Source: Bacillota bacterium (GTDB taxonomy: Bacteria > Bacillota > Clostridia > Lachnospirales > Lachnospiraceae). From it: a stretch of DNA of 64,000 nucleotides. The notes below the pieces were generated by a model, which was given only the letters and a program-made list of their open reading frames with translations, was not told the DNA's origin and ran no database searches. The stretch covers positions 1 to 64,000 of the forward strand of contig JAEZKU010000036.1 of NCBI GenBank assembly GCA_023436065.1, in the 5' to 3' direction. How positions within the stretch are numbered: the stretch's first letter is position 1; every line of letters starts with the position of its first letter. This document shows, piece after piece, positions 26,816 through 36,382 of the stretch. The position numbers and the translations under genes were made by a program.

Positions 26816-27118
26816 CTACATAACAAAGTCAAGGCATTTGCGGTTGCTGATATAAGGACGCACGTAGTTATTCGCCACCCTCACATGCTCCGGGTGAATC
26901 ATATATGCCTTCAATGCCGCCTCATCGACTAACACACTATCTATCATCAGATCAGCTTCTGCACTGTCAAGCGGCTGAGTCAGCAGCTGAATGGATACCA
27001 GTCCTTCAATCACACCTTTTAAAGCTTCAAGCTCTTCCTTCATTTTAGCGGCATTTGCACGATTTTCTTCCTCAGTAAAGCCTTCACCATAATTATAAGA
27101 CACGATATGTCTGACCAT
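26816..27118 (-). CDS. Stress-responsive alpha/beta barrel (Dabb) domain protein
   Basis: 100 residues. The pattern MVRHIVSYNYGEGFTEEENR ... HPEHVRVANNYVRPYI matches the Dabb (dimeric alpha-beta barrel) family. The start has AAGGTG upstream. It lies 50 nt upstream of aspS on the same strand. Biochemical function is unknown; relatives are dimeric small proteins of diverse roles. Confidence 0.88.
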   Translation of the reverse strand: MVRHIVSYNYGEGFTEEENRANAAKMKEELEALKGVIEGLVSIQLLTQPLDSAEADLMIDSVLVDEAALKAYMIHPEHVRVANNYVRPYISNRKCLDFVM

Positions 27119-27344
27119 CTTTCACACCTTCGTTCACCGTGCAATATCTGCACAGGCAATGTCCTTTCTATAATAATTCATTTACTCATTATTACTGCAA
27201 ACTTCATTGTATCATTTCTCACAGGAGAGAGCAAGAATAACCTTTGAGTCAGAAGGAGCCATTTTGGTAGGTATAATCTTTCAGAAATTTGATGCAGATA
27301 AATCTTGAAAGCCATGCTATAATAGACCTTATTATACTATTCAG

Positions 27345-27379
27345 ATTAAAGTGTCAAAAGGTTCTTTAGTCACTTTAAT
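27345..27379. repeat. Short relic of the palindromic AAAGTGTCAAA element
   Basis: ATTAAAGTGTCAAAAGG shares its first 14 bases with the end of the element at 13444-13560. It closes with CACTTTAAT, giving a 9-bp inverted repeat. It lies between a TATAAT box (27318-27323) and the start of the ABC exporter gene, so it could also act as an operator or leader hairpin. Confidence 0.55.
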
Positions 27380-27403
27380 ACTATACAGAAAAGGAATGAC
27401 CAG

Positions 27404-29155
27404 ATGATAAAGCTTGTAAAATATTTAAAGGACTATCTTGCTGAGGCTATTATGGCACCTCTTTTCAAATCATTGGAAGCCGTATTTGAACTACTGGTAC
27501 CTATGATTGTTGCCAGAATCATTGATTTGGGAATCGGGAACAAGGACGATAAATATATATTCAGGATGAGTATATTGCTGCTTGTATTGGGAGTGCTTGG
27601 ATGGGGCTCATCAATCGTAGCTCAATATTTTTCCGCCAAAGCGGCTATTGGGATGGGAACTGCATTGAGGGATCATTTATTCAGGCATGTGATGAGTCTT
27701 CCAATGCATGAAACGGACAAAGTTGGTCGGTCTACTTTAATAACAAGACTTACGAATGATACCAATCAGGTTCAGGACGGAGTAAATCGGACTTTTCGGT
27801 TGGTACTGCGTTCACCTCTGATCGTACTGGGTGCTTTTATCATGGCAGCAACCATCAAGAGACAAGAAACGATTATTTTCGGCTGTGTAATCCTATTGCT
27901 AAGCATGATCGTTGCTGTGATTTTGAAAAAGAATATCAACTTATTTCGTATCGTACAAAGTAAATTGGACGTAGTACTGAATGAAAGCTCTAACAATCTT
28001 ACCGGGGTACGAATCATAAGAGCCTTCAGTCGTGAGAAGGAAGAGATCAGGATCAGTGATGAGGCAAATGAAAAGCTTGCCATGGAACAGATTCATGCCA
28101 GCCGTATATCGGCGTTAATGAATCCTCTTACTTATTTTGTGGTTAATATGGGTATCATAGCAATTTTAAGACAAGGCTCACTTGATGTACAGGCGGGAAC
28201 CCTGTCCCAGGGTGAAGTGGTGGCACTGATTAATTACATGTCACAAATTCTTATAGAGCTGGTCAAATTTGCCAATGCCTTGATACTGATGTCAAAGGCA
28301 TCTGCTTCGGCAAAGCGTATCAATGAAGTTTTTGCTTTAACCGATACGATGAAACAAGGAATGCAGGATGCCTGCACAGCATATGACAGACTGATTGTGG
28401 ATGCTGTTATGCCCGTAATCGAATTTCAAAACGTGGGCTTTGCATATCCGGGCAGTTCAAAGGAAGTCGTCTCCAATATCAGCTTTCGGGTAAATCCGGG
28501 TGAATCCTTGGGGATTATCGGCGGTACCGGCTCCGGTAAGAGCACAATCATCAAGCTGATGTCCAGATTCTATGATGCAACCAGTGGCAAGGTTATCATC
28601 GCCGGAGAGAACATCGAGGATTACTCCTTAAGCTCTCTCCGCAAAGCAATCGGTATCGTTGAGCAAAACACAAGATTATTCAAGGGTACCATTGCGTCAA
28701 ACCTACGATGGGGAAAACAGACGGCAAGTGATGCTGAGCTTATGAAGGCAGTTGCTATGGCTCAAGGTGCCAACATGATTGAAGAGAAAACGGATGGATT
28801 ATTGTCTGAAGTCCAGCAGCATGGAAGAAACTTTTCCGGAGGTCAGAGGCAGAGACTTTCTATTGCGAGGGCCTTGGTCCACGATCCTAAAATATTGATA
28901 CTGGATGACGCTTCTTCTGCATTGGATTTTGTGACAGAGGCTGCTTTACGAAAAGAAATTTCCTCTATGAGTAAAGAGATTACCGTGATCAATGTAACTC
29001 AGCGCGTTTCAGGAGTCATGCATGCTGATGCAATCCTTGTTTTGGATAATGGTCGTATGGTTGGGTTTGGTAGCCATGGGGATCTGATTAAAAGCTGTGA
29101 GGTATATAAGGAAATCTGCTTGTCACAGCTGACGAAAGAGGAGGTTGCATTATGA
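27404..29155 (+). CDS. ABC exporter half-transporter, degenerate-site subunit
   Basis: 583 residues: a six-helix transmembrane domain (about 1-310) and an ATPase domain. Walker A is GGTGSGKST, signature FSGGQRQRLS. Walker B is ILILDDASSALD, with Asp in place of the catalytic Glu, and the H-loop reads NVTQRVS with Gln in place of His. This matches the TM287-like subunit of heterodimeric exporters, in which one ATP site is non-hydrolytic. AAAGGAATGACC precedes the ATG. The gene overlaps the next ABC gene by 4 nt. Substrate is unknown (drug, lipid or peptide). Confidence 0.93.
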   Translation: MIKLVKYLKDYLAEAIMAPLFKSLEAVFELLVPMIVARIIDLGIGNKDDKYIFRMSILLLVLGVLGWGSSIVAQYFSAKAAIGMGTALRDHLFRHVMSLPMHETDKVGRSTLITRLTNDTNQVQDGVNRTFRLVLRSPLIVLGAFIMAATIKRQETIIFGCVILLLSMIVAVILKKNINLFRIVQSKLDVVLNESSNNLTGVRIIRAFSREKEEIRISDEANEKLAMEQIHASRISALMNPLTYFVVNMGIIAILRQGSLDVQAGTLSQGEVVALINYMSQILIELVKFANALILMSKASASAKRINEVFALTDTMKQGMQDACTAYDRLIVDAVMPVIEFQNVGFAYPGSSKEVVSNISFRVNPGESLGIIGGTGSGKSTIIKLMSRFYDATSGKVIIAGENIEDYSLSSLRKAIGIVEQNTRLFKGTIASNLRWGKQTASDAELMKAVAMAQGANMIEEKTDGLLSEVQQHGRNFSGGQRQRLSIARALVHDPKILILDDASSALDFVTEAALRKEISSMSKEITVINVTQRVSGVMHADAILVLDNGRMVGFGSHGDLIKSCEVYKEICLSQLTKEEVAL

Positions 29156-30921
29156 GTAAATCCAGAATCAGAAATGATGCAAGGAAATCAGATACCATGC
29201 TTCGTGTTATCAGGCTCATAAGACCATATCTATGGAGATGTATTCTGAGCCTGCTTTTAGCCGTTATCGTAGTTGTAACAACTCTTTATATCCCTGTCCT
29301 GACAGGGAATGCAGTGGATCTGCTGCTTGGTAAGGGGATTACCGATCTGGACAGTGTGATAAAGGTTATCCTCCGAATGGGTATTACCATATTGATAACC
29401 TCTGTTTGTCAATATCTTATGGATGTTATCAACAATAGGACAGTTTACCGTGTGGTACTGGATATCAGGAAAAAGGCCTTTGATAAGCTTCACAAGCTGC
29501 CGATCTCTTATATAGATTCCCATAGTCATGGGGCTATCATCAGCAGGATGATCACGGATGTTGATCAATTTTCAGAAGGTCTGCTTCTGGGTTTTGCACA
29601 GCTTTTTACAGGAATTCTTACGATTGCAATAACCCTGGTCTATATGTTTACGATTAATCCTTACATTGCACTTATCGTAGTTGTATTGACCCCCTTATCC
29701 ATCCTCGTGGCCAATTTTTTTGCGAAAAGAACCTATACCTATTTCAAGAGGCAGAGTGAATGCAGGGCAGATGTAACTGCATTAGTTGAAGAAATGGTCA
29801 GTGGGCAAAGTACCGTGCAGGCCTATGATAGGAAGGATACAGTATGCTCAGATTTTGAAGAAAAGGATCGCAGACTTCGGGATGTCAGTACAAAAGCAGT
29901 GTTCCTATCATCGGTTTCATTTCCAACGACCCGGTTTGTCAACAATATGATATATGCCGTGGTTGCTACCTTTGGTGCATTCAGTGCCATAAACGGCAGG
30001 ATTTCGATAGGTAAGTTGACAAGCTTTCTAAGCTACGCAACACAATATACAAAGCCCTTCAATGAAATCTCAAGCGTAGTGACTGAGCTCCAGAATTCAT
30101 TGGCATGTGCAGAGCGTATTTTTGAATTTTTGGATGAAAAGGAGATTTCTGTGGAGGATGCTGCAGAGGAGCTGCCGGTAAACATAGGAGGACAGGTTAA
30201 GCTTGAAAATGTACGTTTTTCCTATGATAAGAGTAAGTCACTGATTAAGGATCTGAACCTTGATGTGAAACCCGGTCAAAGAATTGCGATTGTTGGACCG
30301 ACCGGCTGCGGGAAGACAACGCTCATCAATCTCCTTATGAGGTTTTATGAATTGGATGGCGGACGAATATCCGTGGAAGGGATTGATATCAAGAATCTGA
30401 AAAGACACAGCTTAAGGCGTAACTATGGTATGGTGCTCCAGGATACCTGGCTTAAAAGCGGTACAATAAGAGATAATATTGCAATGGGCAGACCCGATGC
30501 AACTGATGAAGAAATCCGGGCAGCAGCCAAAAAGGCCTTCGCAGATGACTTTATTAATAAGCTGCCCCAAGGTTATGATACCATCGTTACTCATGAGGGA
30601 GGTAATCTTTCCGCAGGGCAGAAGCAGCTTCTCTGTATCGCAAGAATCATGCTTACACTTCCACCCATGTTAATTCTCGATGAGGCAACCTCTTCCATAG
30701 ATACCCGAACAGAAATCCGTGTGCAGGAGGCCTTTGCGCACATGATGCAAGGAAGAACCAGTTTTATCGTCGCACACAGGCTTTCAACCATAAAAAGTGC
30801 TGACCTGATCCTTGTTATGAGGGATGGTCAGATCATAGAAAAAGGAACGCACGAGGAACTATTAAACAGTGACGGCTTCTATGCTGATATGTACAGGAGC
30901 CAATTTGCAGGCAGTCATTGA
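29152..30921 (+). CDS. ABC exporter half-transporter, catalytic subunit
   Basis: 589 residues: transmembrane domain (about 1-330) and an ATPase domain with Walker A GPTGCGKTT, signature NLSAGQKQLL, Walker B MLILDEATSSID with the normal catalytic Glu, and H-loop VAHRLST. This is the TM288-like partner of the preceding gene. Its ATG is coupled through ATGA to that gene's stop, as needed for stoichiometric heterodimers. No regulator gene adjoins the pair. Confidence 0.94.
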   Translation: MSKSRIRNDARKSDTMLRVIRLIRPYLWRCILSLLLAVIVVVTTLYIPVLTGNAVDLLLGKGITDLDSVIKVILRMGITILITSVCQYLMDVINNRTVYRVVLDIRKKAFDKLHKLPISYIDSHSHGAIISRMITDVDQFSEGLLLGFAQLFTGILTIAITLVYMFTINPYIALIVVVLTPLSILVANFFAKRTYTYFKRQSECRADVTALVEEMVSGQSTVQAYDRKDTVCSDFEEKDRRLRDVSTKAVFLSSVSFPTTRFVNNMIYAVVATFGAFSAINGRISIGKLTSFLSYATQYTKPFNEISSVVTELQNSLACAERIFEFLDEKEISVEDAAEELPVNIGGQVKLENVRFSYDKSKSLIKDLNLDVKPGQRIAIVGPTGCGKTTLINLLMRFYELDGGRISVEGIDIKNLKRHSLRRNYGMVLQDTWLKSGTIRDNIAMGRPDATDEEIRAAAKKAFADDFINKLPQGYDTIVTHEGGNLSAGQKQLLCIARIMLTLPPMLILDEATSSIDTRTEIRVQEAFAHMMQGRTSFIVAHRLSTIKSADLILVMRDGQIIEKGTHEELLNSDGFYADMYRSQFAGSH

Positions 30922-30960
30922 TAGAAGCCTGTTGTCTAAAAAGCAACTGTGAAGATAATG

Positions 30961-31007
30961 AAAAAGGACAACCTGCAATCCGTTATACGGATGCATGTTG
31001 TCCTTTC
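30961..31007 (+). terminator. Terminator of the ABC exporter operon
   Basis: AAAGGACAAC.TGCA pairs with TGCA.GTTGTCCTTT around a smaller TCCGTATACGGA-like stem. It lies 40 nt past the stop. It also lies between two convergent genes and may act on both. Confidence 0.8.
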
Positions 31008-31047
31008 GTACATAGATACCAATATTATGATACCTTTTTATGAATGC

Positions 31048-32952
31048 TTATTTAATCATGAACGGTGACGCAGGGAGTCCTTCTTTATTATACAGATTCG
31101 CCCCCTCAGGGTTATCTGACCAGGCATATCGTACACTGACCGGATTTCTGATCTTATGATTATGTACCTGTTCAGCCTGATATACCAGAATAGTATCCTG
31201 ATCTATCTCGGCTCTGGCCTCATAATAAACACCATCCGTTCCGCTGATCATAAATGTCCGGAGTTCTCCGTGCTTCGCCTTCAATCCGCCTCCGATGTGG
31301 GTAAAATAAAGTCTTAGACGCTCACCCTCTCTGATCACACGATCGATCATCGGGCCACAGGGCTCAATATCTTCACCGAAGATATCTCTGCGAATCCATC
31401 TGGCCAGTCGGAGTGCGACCTCTTTCTTATCCTGCGGATGGAGATCGTTATATTCTCCGATATCACAGGTTACTGCCATTCCCGTAGCGGGTATTTTCAT
31501 AGCCTTACGCTGCTCATCCCGAAGTCTTGCCCAATTGCTTACCTTTGATTCCTGCTTCCAGGGGCAGAAATTTGCGATCTGAACATAATAAAAAGGAAGA
31601 TCGCCCAGCTTCCATAAGCTGCGCCAATCCTTAATTACTGCTTCAAATAAATCCTTATAGTCATATGGATAGGGATCATTTGATTCACCCTGATACCAGA
31701 GCACACCCCGGATCGAATATTTTCTCAGTGGATAAATCATCGCATTGTATAGGCCGGTTGGCTTATTATGAAAGAATACCTGCGGCTCCGGGGCAACTGT
31801 GATCGCACCGGTCTGATACTTCCAGGTTCCGGTTAAGGATAGCTTTTCCTTCCCTATTTGGATAAAGTAAGGCATGTCTGTAATGAATGCACCACAGCTG
31901 TGATTAACCACCACTCTGACTGCCAACACATTTCTGCCCGCCTTAAGAATTCCTTCCGGGATTCGATACCTTCTGGGCGGATATTTATAAGGTGTATTGC
32001 CGACCTCAACACCGTTCAGATAGGTAGTGTCAGCGTCAATGATCGTTCCGAGAGACAGCTTTGCTTCCTTACCTGCCAATTCTTCTGACAGGTAGAATTC
32101 CCTGCGAAACCACACGGAACCCTTCAGTGTCTCCAAATCAGTTCCCTGAAAGTTTAGCGGAACTCCAATCCTGCTCCAAGTGGTATCGTCACATTCCGGT
32201 AAATACCATAACGCCTTCTCGTCCACCAAACCTTTGTCTTTTATGTCCAGTTCCCTATTCCAATTTGCTGCATTCCTCTGATCTCTGGCGATGCTGTCTT
32301 TCACATAGGTGTCATCCTTACATAAGGAAAGTAATTCCTGAAACCTTCCAAACTTCATCAACGTGGACTCACTCATCCACGCTTGTGCGGGGGTACCTCC
32401 CCAAGCAGCATGGATTAGACCGATCGGAATATGATATTTTTGATACAGCTCTTTCGCAAGAAAATATCCTATCGCACTGAAATCACCTGCGGTATCCGGA
32501 CGTAATGTCTCCCAGGCTCCACCCTTCAGTTCGTCTACCGGCTGATGGAATTCGAATTCCTGCGGTACGGAGAATTTTCGAATTTGATTGTAATCAGAAT
32601 CCCTTGTTACCTCATCCTCATATAAATCAAAGGTACGATTAACCGGAAGTTCCATATTCGATTGTCCGCCGAGGACCCATACATCTCCTATCAGGATATC
32701 GTTGATGCTTCTTAAGCTTCCGGCACAACTGATTGTCATGGTATATGGACCACCGGCATCAAACTGATCAAGCTCCAATTCCCAGCATCCATCTTCATTT
32801 ACCTGAGTTTCATAAATCTTTCCGTTAAATTCTGCGGTCAGCATCTGTCTGGCTGCTGCCCGACCCCATATTTTATTTATTTTTTCACGCTGCAGAACCA
32901 TACCGTCACTAACTAAGTATGGAAGCTGAATATTCATCTGCTGCTCAACCAT
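31048..32952 (-). CDS. Sialate O-acetylesterase-like SGNH hydrolase
   Basis: 634 residues from the ATG at 32952 (AGGAAGAAGGAAA upstream; the frame extends to 33009 without a site). SASA family: GQSNMELP carries the nucleophile Ser (about residue 100), GVLWYQGESND is the second block, and DLHPQDK carries the Asp-His pair. An inserted jelly-roll (WFRREFYLSEELAGKEAKLS to GRNVLAVRVV, about 280-370) resembles the sugar-binding domain of GH2 enzymes. It lacks a signal peptide, so it probably acts in the cytoplasm on deacetylation of acetylated sugars or hemicellulose oligomers. Confidence 0.9.
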   Translation of the reverse strand: MVEQQMNIQLPYLVSDGMVLQREKINKIWGRAAARQMLTAEFNGKIYETQVNEDGCWELELDQFDAGGPYTMTISCAGSLRSINDILIGDVWVLGGQSNMELPVNRTFDLYEDEVTRDSDYNQIRKFSVPQEFEFHQPVDELKGGAWETLRPDTAGDFSAIGYFLAKELYQKYHIPIGLIHAAWGGTPAQAWMSESTLMKFGRFQELLSLCKDDTYVKDSIARDQRNAANWNRELDIKDKGLVDEKALWYLPECDDTTWSRIGVPLNFQGTDLETLKGSVWFRREFYLSEELAGKEAKLSLGTIIDADTTYLNGVEVGNTPYKYPPRRYRIPEGILKAGRNVLAVRVVVNHSCGAFITDMPYFIQIGKEKLSLTGTWKYQTGAITVAPEPQVFFHNKPTGLYNAMIYPLRKYSIRGVLWYQGESNDPYPYDYKDLFEAVIKDWRSLWKLGDLPFYYVQIANFCPWKQESKVSNWARLRDEQRKAMKIPATGMAVTCDIGEYNDLHPQDKKEVALRLARWIRRDIFGEDIEPCGPMIDRVIREGERLRLYFTHIGGGLKAKHGELRTFMISGTDGVYYEARAEIDQDTILVYQAEQVHNHKIRNPVSVRYAWSDNPEGANLYNKEGLPASPFMIK

Positions 32953-33096
32953 ATTATGTTTCCTTCTTCCTAAACTATTAAATCCTAATGCCCCAGAATA
33001 TACAGGCACGCTTATACTAATGAATCATACCGTAGACGAATATTCTTTACTACTCATTCATTGCTGAAAAGGTAAAAAACATTGTATATAATTGCT

Positions 33097-33147
33097 AAAA
33101 AAGTGCTGAACCTCTAACTTGTTACCAAGTCGGGGATCAGCACCGTT
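33097..33147 (-). terminator. Terminator of the chemosensory cluster
   Basis: GTGCTGA.CC...GG..TCAGCAC forms an imperfect stem with an inner ACTTG / CAAGT stem; on the minus strand it is followed by TTTTTTAGC. It lies just past the stop of the last receiver gene. Confidence 0.85.
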
Positions 33148-33170
33148 ATCCGCTGTTATTCAAGCGTTTA

Positions 33171-33572
33171 TTACAATCTATCTATCAGGTTCAGCTGAAG
33201 CAGAATTCCTTTCAGCTTTTCAGTATCGATTGGTTTCGGGGAATAAGCATCACATCCATATTTAAAGGCATTCTGAACGAAATTGGAATCAGCAAGTGCC
33301 GTTGTCATAATTACCTTGGCTCTTTTTTCCGGAGGCAGCCCTTTCTGGGTCTCGAGTTCCTTGATATGCTTCAGAACTCTGACACCATCCACCTTGGGCA
33401 TCATGATATCCAGACAGATCAAATTGTATGGATTATTCTCCTTGAGTGATATCAGCACAGCATCGAGTGCCTCCAATCCGTCCTTCACAAGGTCACATTC
33501 CCCGTATTGGGACAGAAACTTATATAAAAACTTTCTGCTTACTAAGTCATCTTCCGCAATTAATATTTTCAT
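33171..33572 (-). CDS. Stand-alone receiver-domain protein (copy 2)
   Basis: 133 residues, only a receiver domain. Acidic pair AEDD (residues 6-9), phospho-Asp in ICLDIMMPKVDG, Thr/Ala in MTTALAD and Lys in YSPKPID are intact. A GGGGGG-type site precedes the ATG. It is the last gene of the chemosensory cluster, 34 nt after the hybrid kinase gene, and probably takes phosphate from that kinase or from CheA. It is a close paralogue of the receiver at 39049-39450. It has no output domain and is a candidate replacement for the lost CheY. Confidence 0.93.
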   Translation of the reverse strand: MKILIAEDDLVSRKFLYKFLSQYGECDLVKDGLEALDAVLISLKENNPYNLICLDIMMPKVDGVRVLKHIKELETQKGLPPEKRAKVIMTTALADSNFVQNAFKYGCDAYSPKPIDTEKLKGILLQLNLIDRL

Positions 33573-33606
33573 AATTTCCCCCCATCTCTATTATACTTTC
33601 ATGGTT

Positions 33607-36339
33607 TTAATCATCTGTATTTTGATACAGTTTATACTCATTGATTATCTGATCAATAAAGCCCTTGGCATCCGTAAGATTACCGCGTCTGGCTGCCAGT
33701 TCTATCTTGAAGGCGATTTCCTTGATATCAATTGCATCGATTCCTGCAGCAATCGTTTTTATTTCCTTCGCGATGGCCTCCACCCGGACTATATTGTCGC
33801 ACCGTACCTCCGTTTGTAACAGTTCGATATTCCTGGCAATTTTATCGAGAGCTGCCGTATCCATCTGACTCGAGGGGACTGGCTTATCAAAGGTAAAAAT
33901 CAGCTCACCATCCTCTGTCATTACTATATTCTCAGGAGTACCGAGATATGGCTTTGCTGTAACCCGCTCGATTACATCGAATAAGAGATCCATCTGAATC
34001 GGCTTTGAAACATATTCATCCATCCCAAGCCGGAGGAACTTCTCACGGTCTCCCGGTAAGGAATAAGCTGTCAATGCTATAATCGGTGTATGTTTTCCCT
34101 CCTGCTCCAGGCTTCTGATCTTGGTAGCTGCTTCTATGCCGTTCATCTTCGGCATCTGAATATCCATCAGAATGGCATCGTAGTTGCCCTTGGTAAAGAG
34201 CTCTATCGCCTCGATACCATTGTTTGCCTCCTGCACGGAGTAGCCCCGCTCGACCAGCATCTTACGGACTACCTTCTGATTAACCTTATCATCCTCCACC
34301 AATAGCAGCTTCAGGAATTTCTCTGCCTTAGTGACACTCGGAAGTACTTTCTTATTGGTCACAAGAGCATTCCCAATAGGAAGGGTAACATAGAAACGGA
34401 AGGTACTTCCTTTCCCGTATTCACTGTCCACTTCAATCCTGCCACCCATCATCTCCAGTAACTGCTTTGAGATAACCAGTCCCAATCCGGTTCCGCCATA
34501 CTGTCTGGTATAGGAGTTCTCAATCTGGCTGAAGCTTTGGAATAAACGCTCCATATCTTCCTCTGCGATTCCGATACCGGTATCCGATACCGAAAATACA
34601 AGGTCAACTTCCTCCTTTGTCACCCTTGTACATTTTATTGCCAGCGAAACTTCACCTCGCATCGTAAACTTAATCGCATTACTGACAAGGTTATTCAGAA
34701 TCTGTCTGAGTCGGTTGGGGTCGCCTACTATATACTGTGGTATCAGAGACGAGAGGGTGTAGCTCAGCTCCAGGTCCTTTTCCGCTGCTTTTGGAGAATG
34801 TACCCGGATAATCTCTTCTATCATCTCCTTTAAATTGAAAGTGATATTCTCCAAGGTCATCTTGCCGGCTTCCATCTTTGAAAAATCAAGAACATCATTC
34901 ACTAAATTGATTAATGCATTTGCGCAGGCCTTTGCTGTAATCAGATTATCCCTCTGATCCTCGTTTAAATCCGTCAGCAGAGTCAGATCCACCATTCCAA
35001 CAATTCCGTTAATCGGAGTACGGATTTCATGGCTAATATTTGCAAGAAACTCGCTTTTCGCCTTATTGGCAGCCTCTGCGGCTTCCTTCGCTGTGATCAG
35101 CAGTTCCTGATACCGCCTGATGTCTTCTTCCTGCTCCTTTCGCTCCGCGATATTGAGTACTGAACCCACATATCCACTGAAGGAACCATCACTTTCATAA
35201 TACGGAGCGGCATTCAACAGACACCAAACATAGTTTCCATCCTTGGATCTGGTTCTTACTTCCTCCATAATCGGAATTCTTCGCTCGATTGCATCCATAG
35301 CCGCACATGTAAATCTCTCCATATCCTCGGGATGAATGAAGTAATCCCACTGATTCAAGGGTGTTTCTGCTAAATTCAAGTCTGTCAGATCATCCATGGC
35401 GCGATTGGAATATTTCAATTGAAAATTTTGATCCGACATCCAGACTGTAAAGGGCAGCTGGTTTAATATGTTCCTGCTGTAATCACTTGCCGCCTTTGCA
35501 ATGATCTCCTGATTTTTACTGGCTGTAATATCTACCAGTGTGACGACGATTGTTTTCTTATCAGCCATCATAATCGGTATCACACTTGCGCGTACCCAAA
35601 AATCAAATATTTCCCTGCCCCGTAGCTCTGTTATCATATATTCCATGTTATAGGTCATGGTATTAAACTCAATTGCACTGCTTACAGCTTTTCGAATCCC
35701 GCAATCAGAACAACGCGGTCCGTACCCACAACCCAGCTCAGACTCCTGAACTCCGACACAGTCGATACATTTACCGAAAGGCTTCCCTAATATATCCTTA
35801 TCTGTCTTATCTCTAAACCTCAGAAATATCTCATTTGCTCTGATCGCAAGACCCTGCCCATCCAGGACCAAGGTGCTGATCGGTATACTGTTAAATATCC
35901 GATTGAGATTCTCTTCTTCTCTGATATGGTTTAATTCCGAGGTACGTACCTTGGTGATGTCACGAAAGGCAATGACAGCACCTGCTAAGCTGTTGTCTGC
36001 ATTGATATTGGGAGAACAATCCGCTGACAGATACTTATAACCGCCGCTTTTTGTTTGAAGGACACTGTTCGCCTCTAATCCGGTCGTTTCCTTAAATTTA
36101 AGTACATAGGTAACCGGGCTGGAAAGACGCTCCATTGTCTCTGCATGAAAAATCCGAAATATCTGATCAAAATCCTTCCCATAGACATAATCGGCATCAT
36201 ACTCCAGAATTTCCTGAGCAATGCTATTATAGTAAATGATTCTTCCTTCTGTGTCTGTAGTAATGATTCCCTGACCAATGTTTGTTAATATTTCTAAGGC
36301 TAAATCACCACTGATGCTATGCTTCAGTTCATTTCTCAT
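33607..36339 (-). CDS. Hybrid sensor histidine kinase with three PAS domains
   Basis: 910 residues from the ATG at 36339 (GAGG upstream; the frame continues to a TTG at 36354). Order: PAS1 about 10-130, PAS2 about 145-275, PAS3 about 285-405, HisKA with the phospho-His in SHEIRTPI (His437), HATPase (NNLVSNAIKFT, DTGIGI, GGTGLGL), receiver (LLLVEDD, MDIQMPKMNG, about 655-775) and a helical tail. No transmembrane segment, so it is cytoplasmic. PAS2 carries a five-Cys cluster (C191, C194, C204, C210, C213), which may bind a metal or Fe-S cofactor. It lies between cheB and a receiver gene in the chemosensory cluster. Confidence 0.93.
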   Translation of the reverse strand: MRNELKHSISGDLALEILTNIGQGIITTDTEGRIIYYNSIAQEILEYDADYVYGKDFDQIFRIFHAETMERLSSPVTYVLKFKETTGLEANSVLQTKSGGYKYLSADCSPNINADNSLAGAVIAFRDITKVRTSELNHIREEENLNRIFNSIPISTLVLDGQGLAIRANEIFLRFRDKTDKDILGKPFGKCIDCVGVQESELGCGYGPRCSDCGIRKAVSSAIEFNTMTYNMEYMITELRGREIFDFWVRASVIPIMMADKKTIVVTLVDITASKNQEIIAKAASDYSRNILNQLPFTVWMSDQNFQLKYSNRAMDDLTDLNLAETPLNQWDYFIHPEDMERFTCAAMDAIERRIPIMEEVRTRSKDGNYVWCLLNAAPYYESDGSFSGYVGSVLNIAERKEQEEDIRRYQELLITAKEAAEAANKAKSEFLANISHEIRTPINGIVGMVDLTLLTDLNEDQRDNLITAKACANALINLVNDVLDFSKMEAGKMTLENITFNLKEMIEEIIRVHSPKAAEKDLELSYTLSSLIPQYIVGDPNRLRQILNNLVSNAIKFTMRGEVSLAIKCTRVTKEEVDLVFSVSDTGIGIAEEDMERLFQSFSQIENSYTRQYGGTGLGLVISKQLLEMMGGRIEVDSEYGKGSTFRFYVTLPIGNALVTNKKVLPSVTKAEKFLKLLLVEDDKVNQKVVRKMLVERGYSVQEANNGIEAIELFTKGNYDAILMDIQMPKMNGIEAATKIRSLEQEGKHTPIIALTAYSLPGDREKFLRLGMDEYVSKPIQMDLLFDVIERVTAKPYLGTPENIVMTEDGELIFTFDKPVPSSQMDTAALDKIARNIELLQTEVRCDNIVRVEAIAKEIKTIAAGIDAIDIKEIAFKIELAARRGNLTDAKGFIDQIINEYKLYQNTDD

Positions 36340-36382
36340 CCTATCATTCCTCAATCAAATTTATGGTGTTCTGTCATCTGTT

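Noticed and set aside
26767..27403. Possible T-box before aspS
   Set aside because: No AGGGTGGNACCGCG-like T-box sequence or terminator pair was found; a protein gene and a short repeat fill the region.
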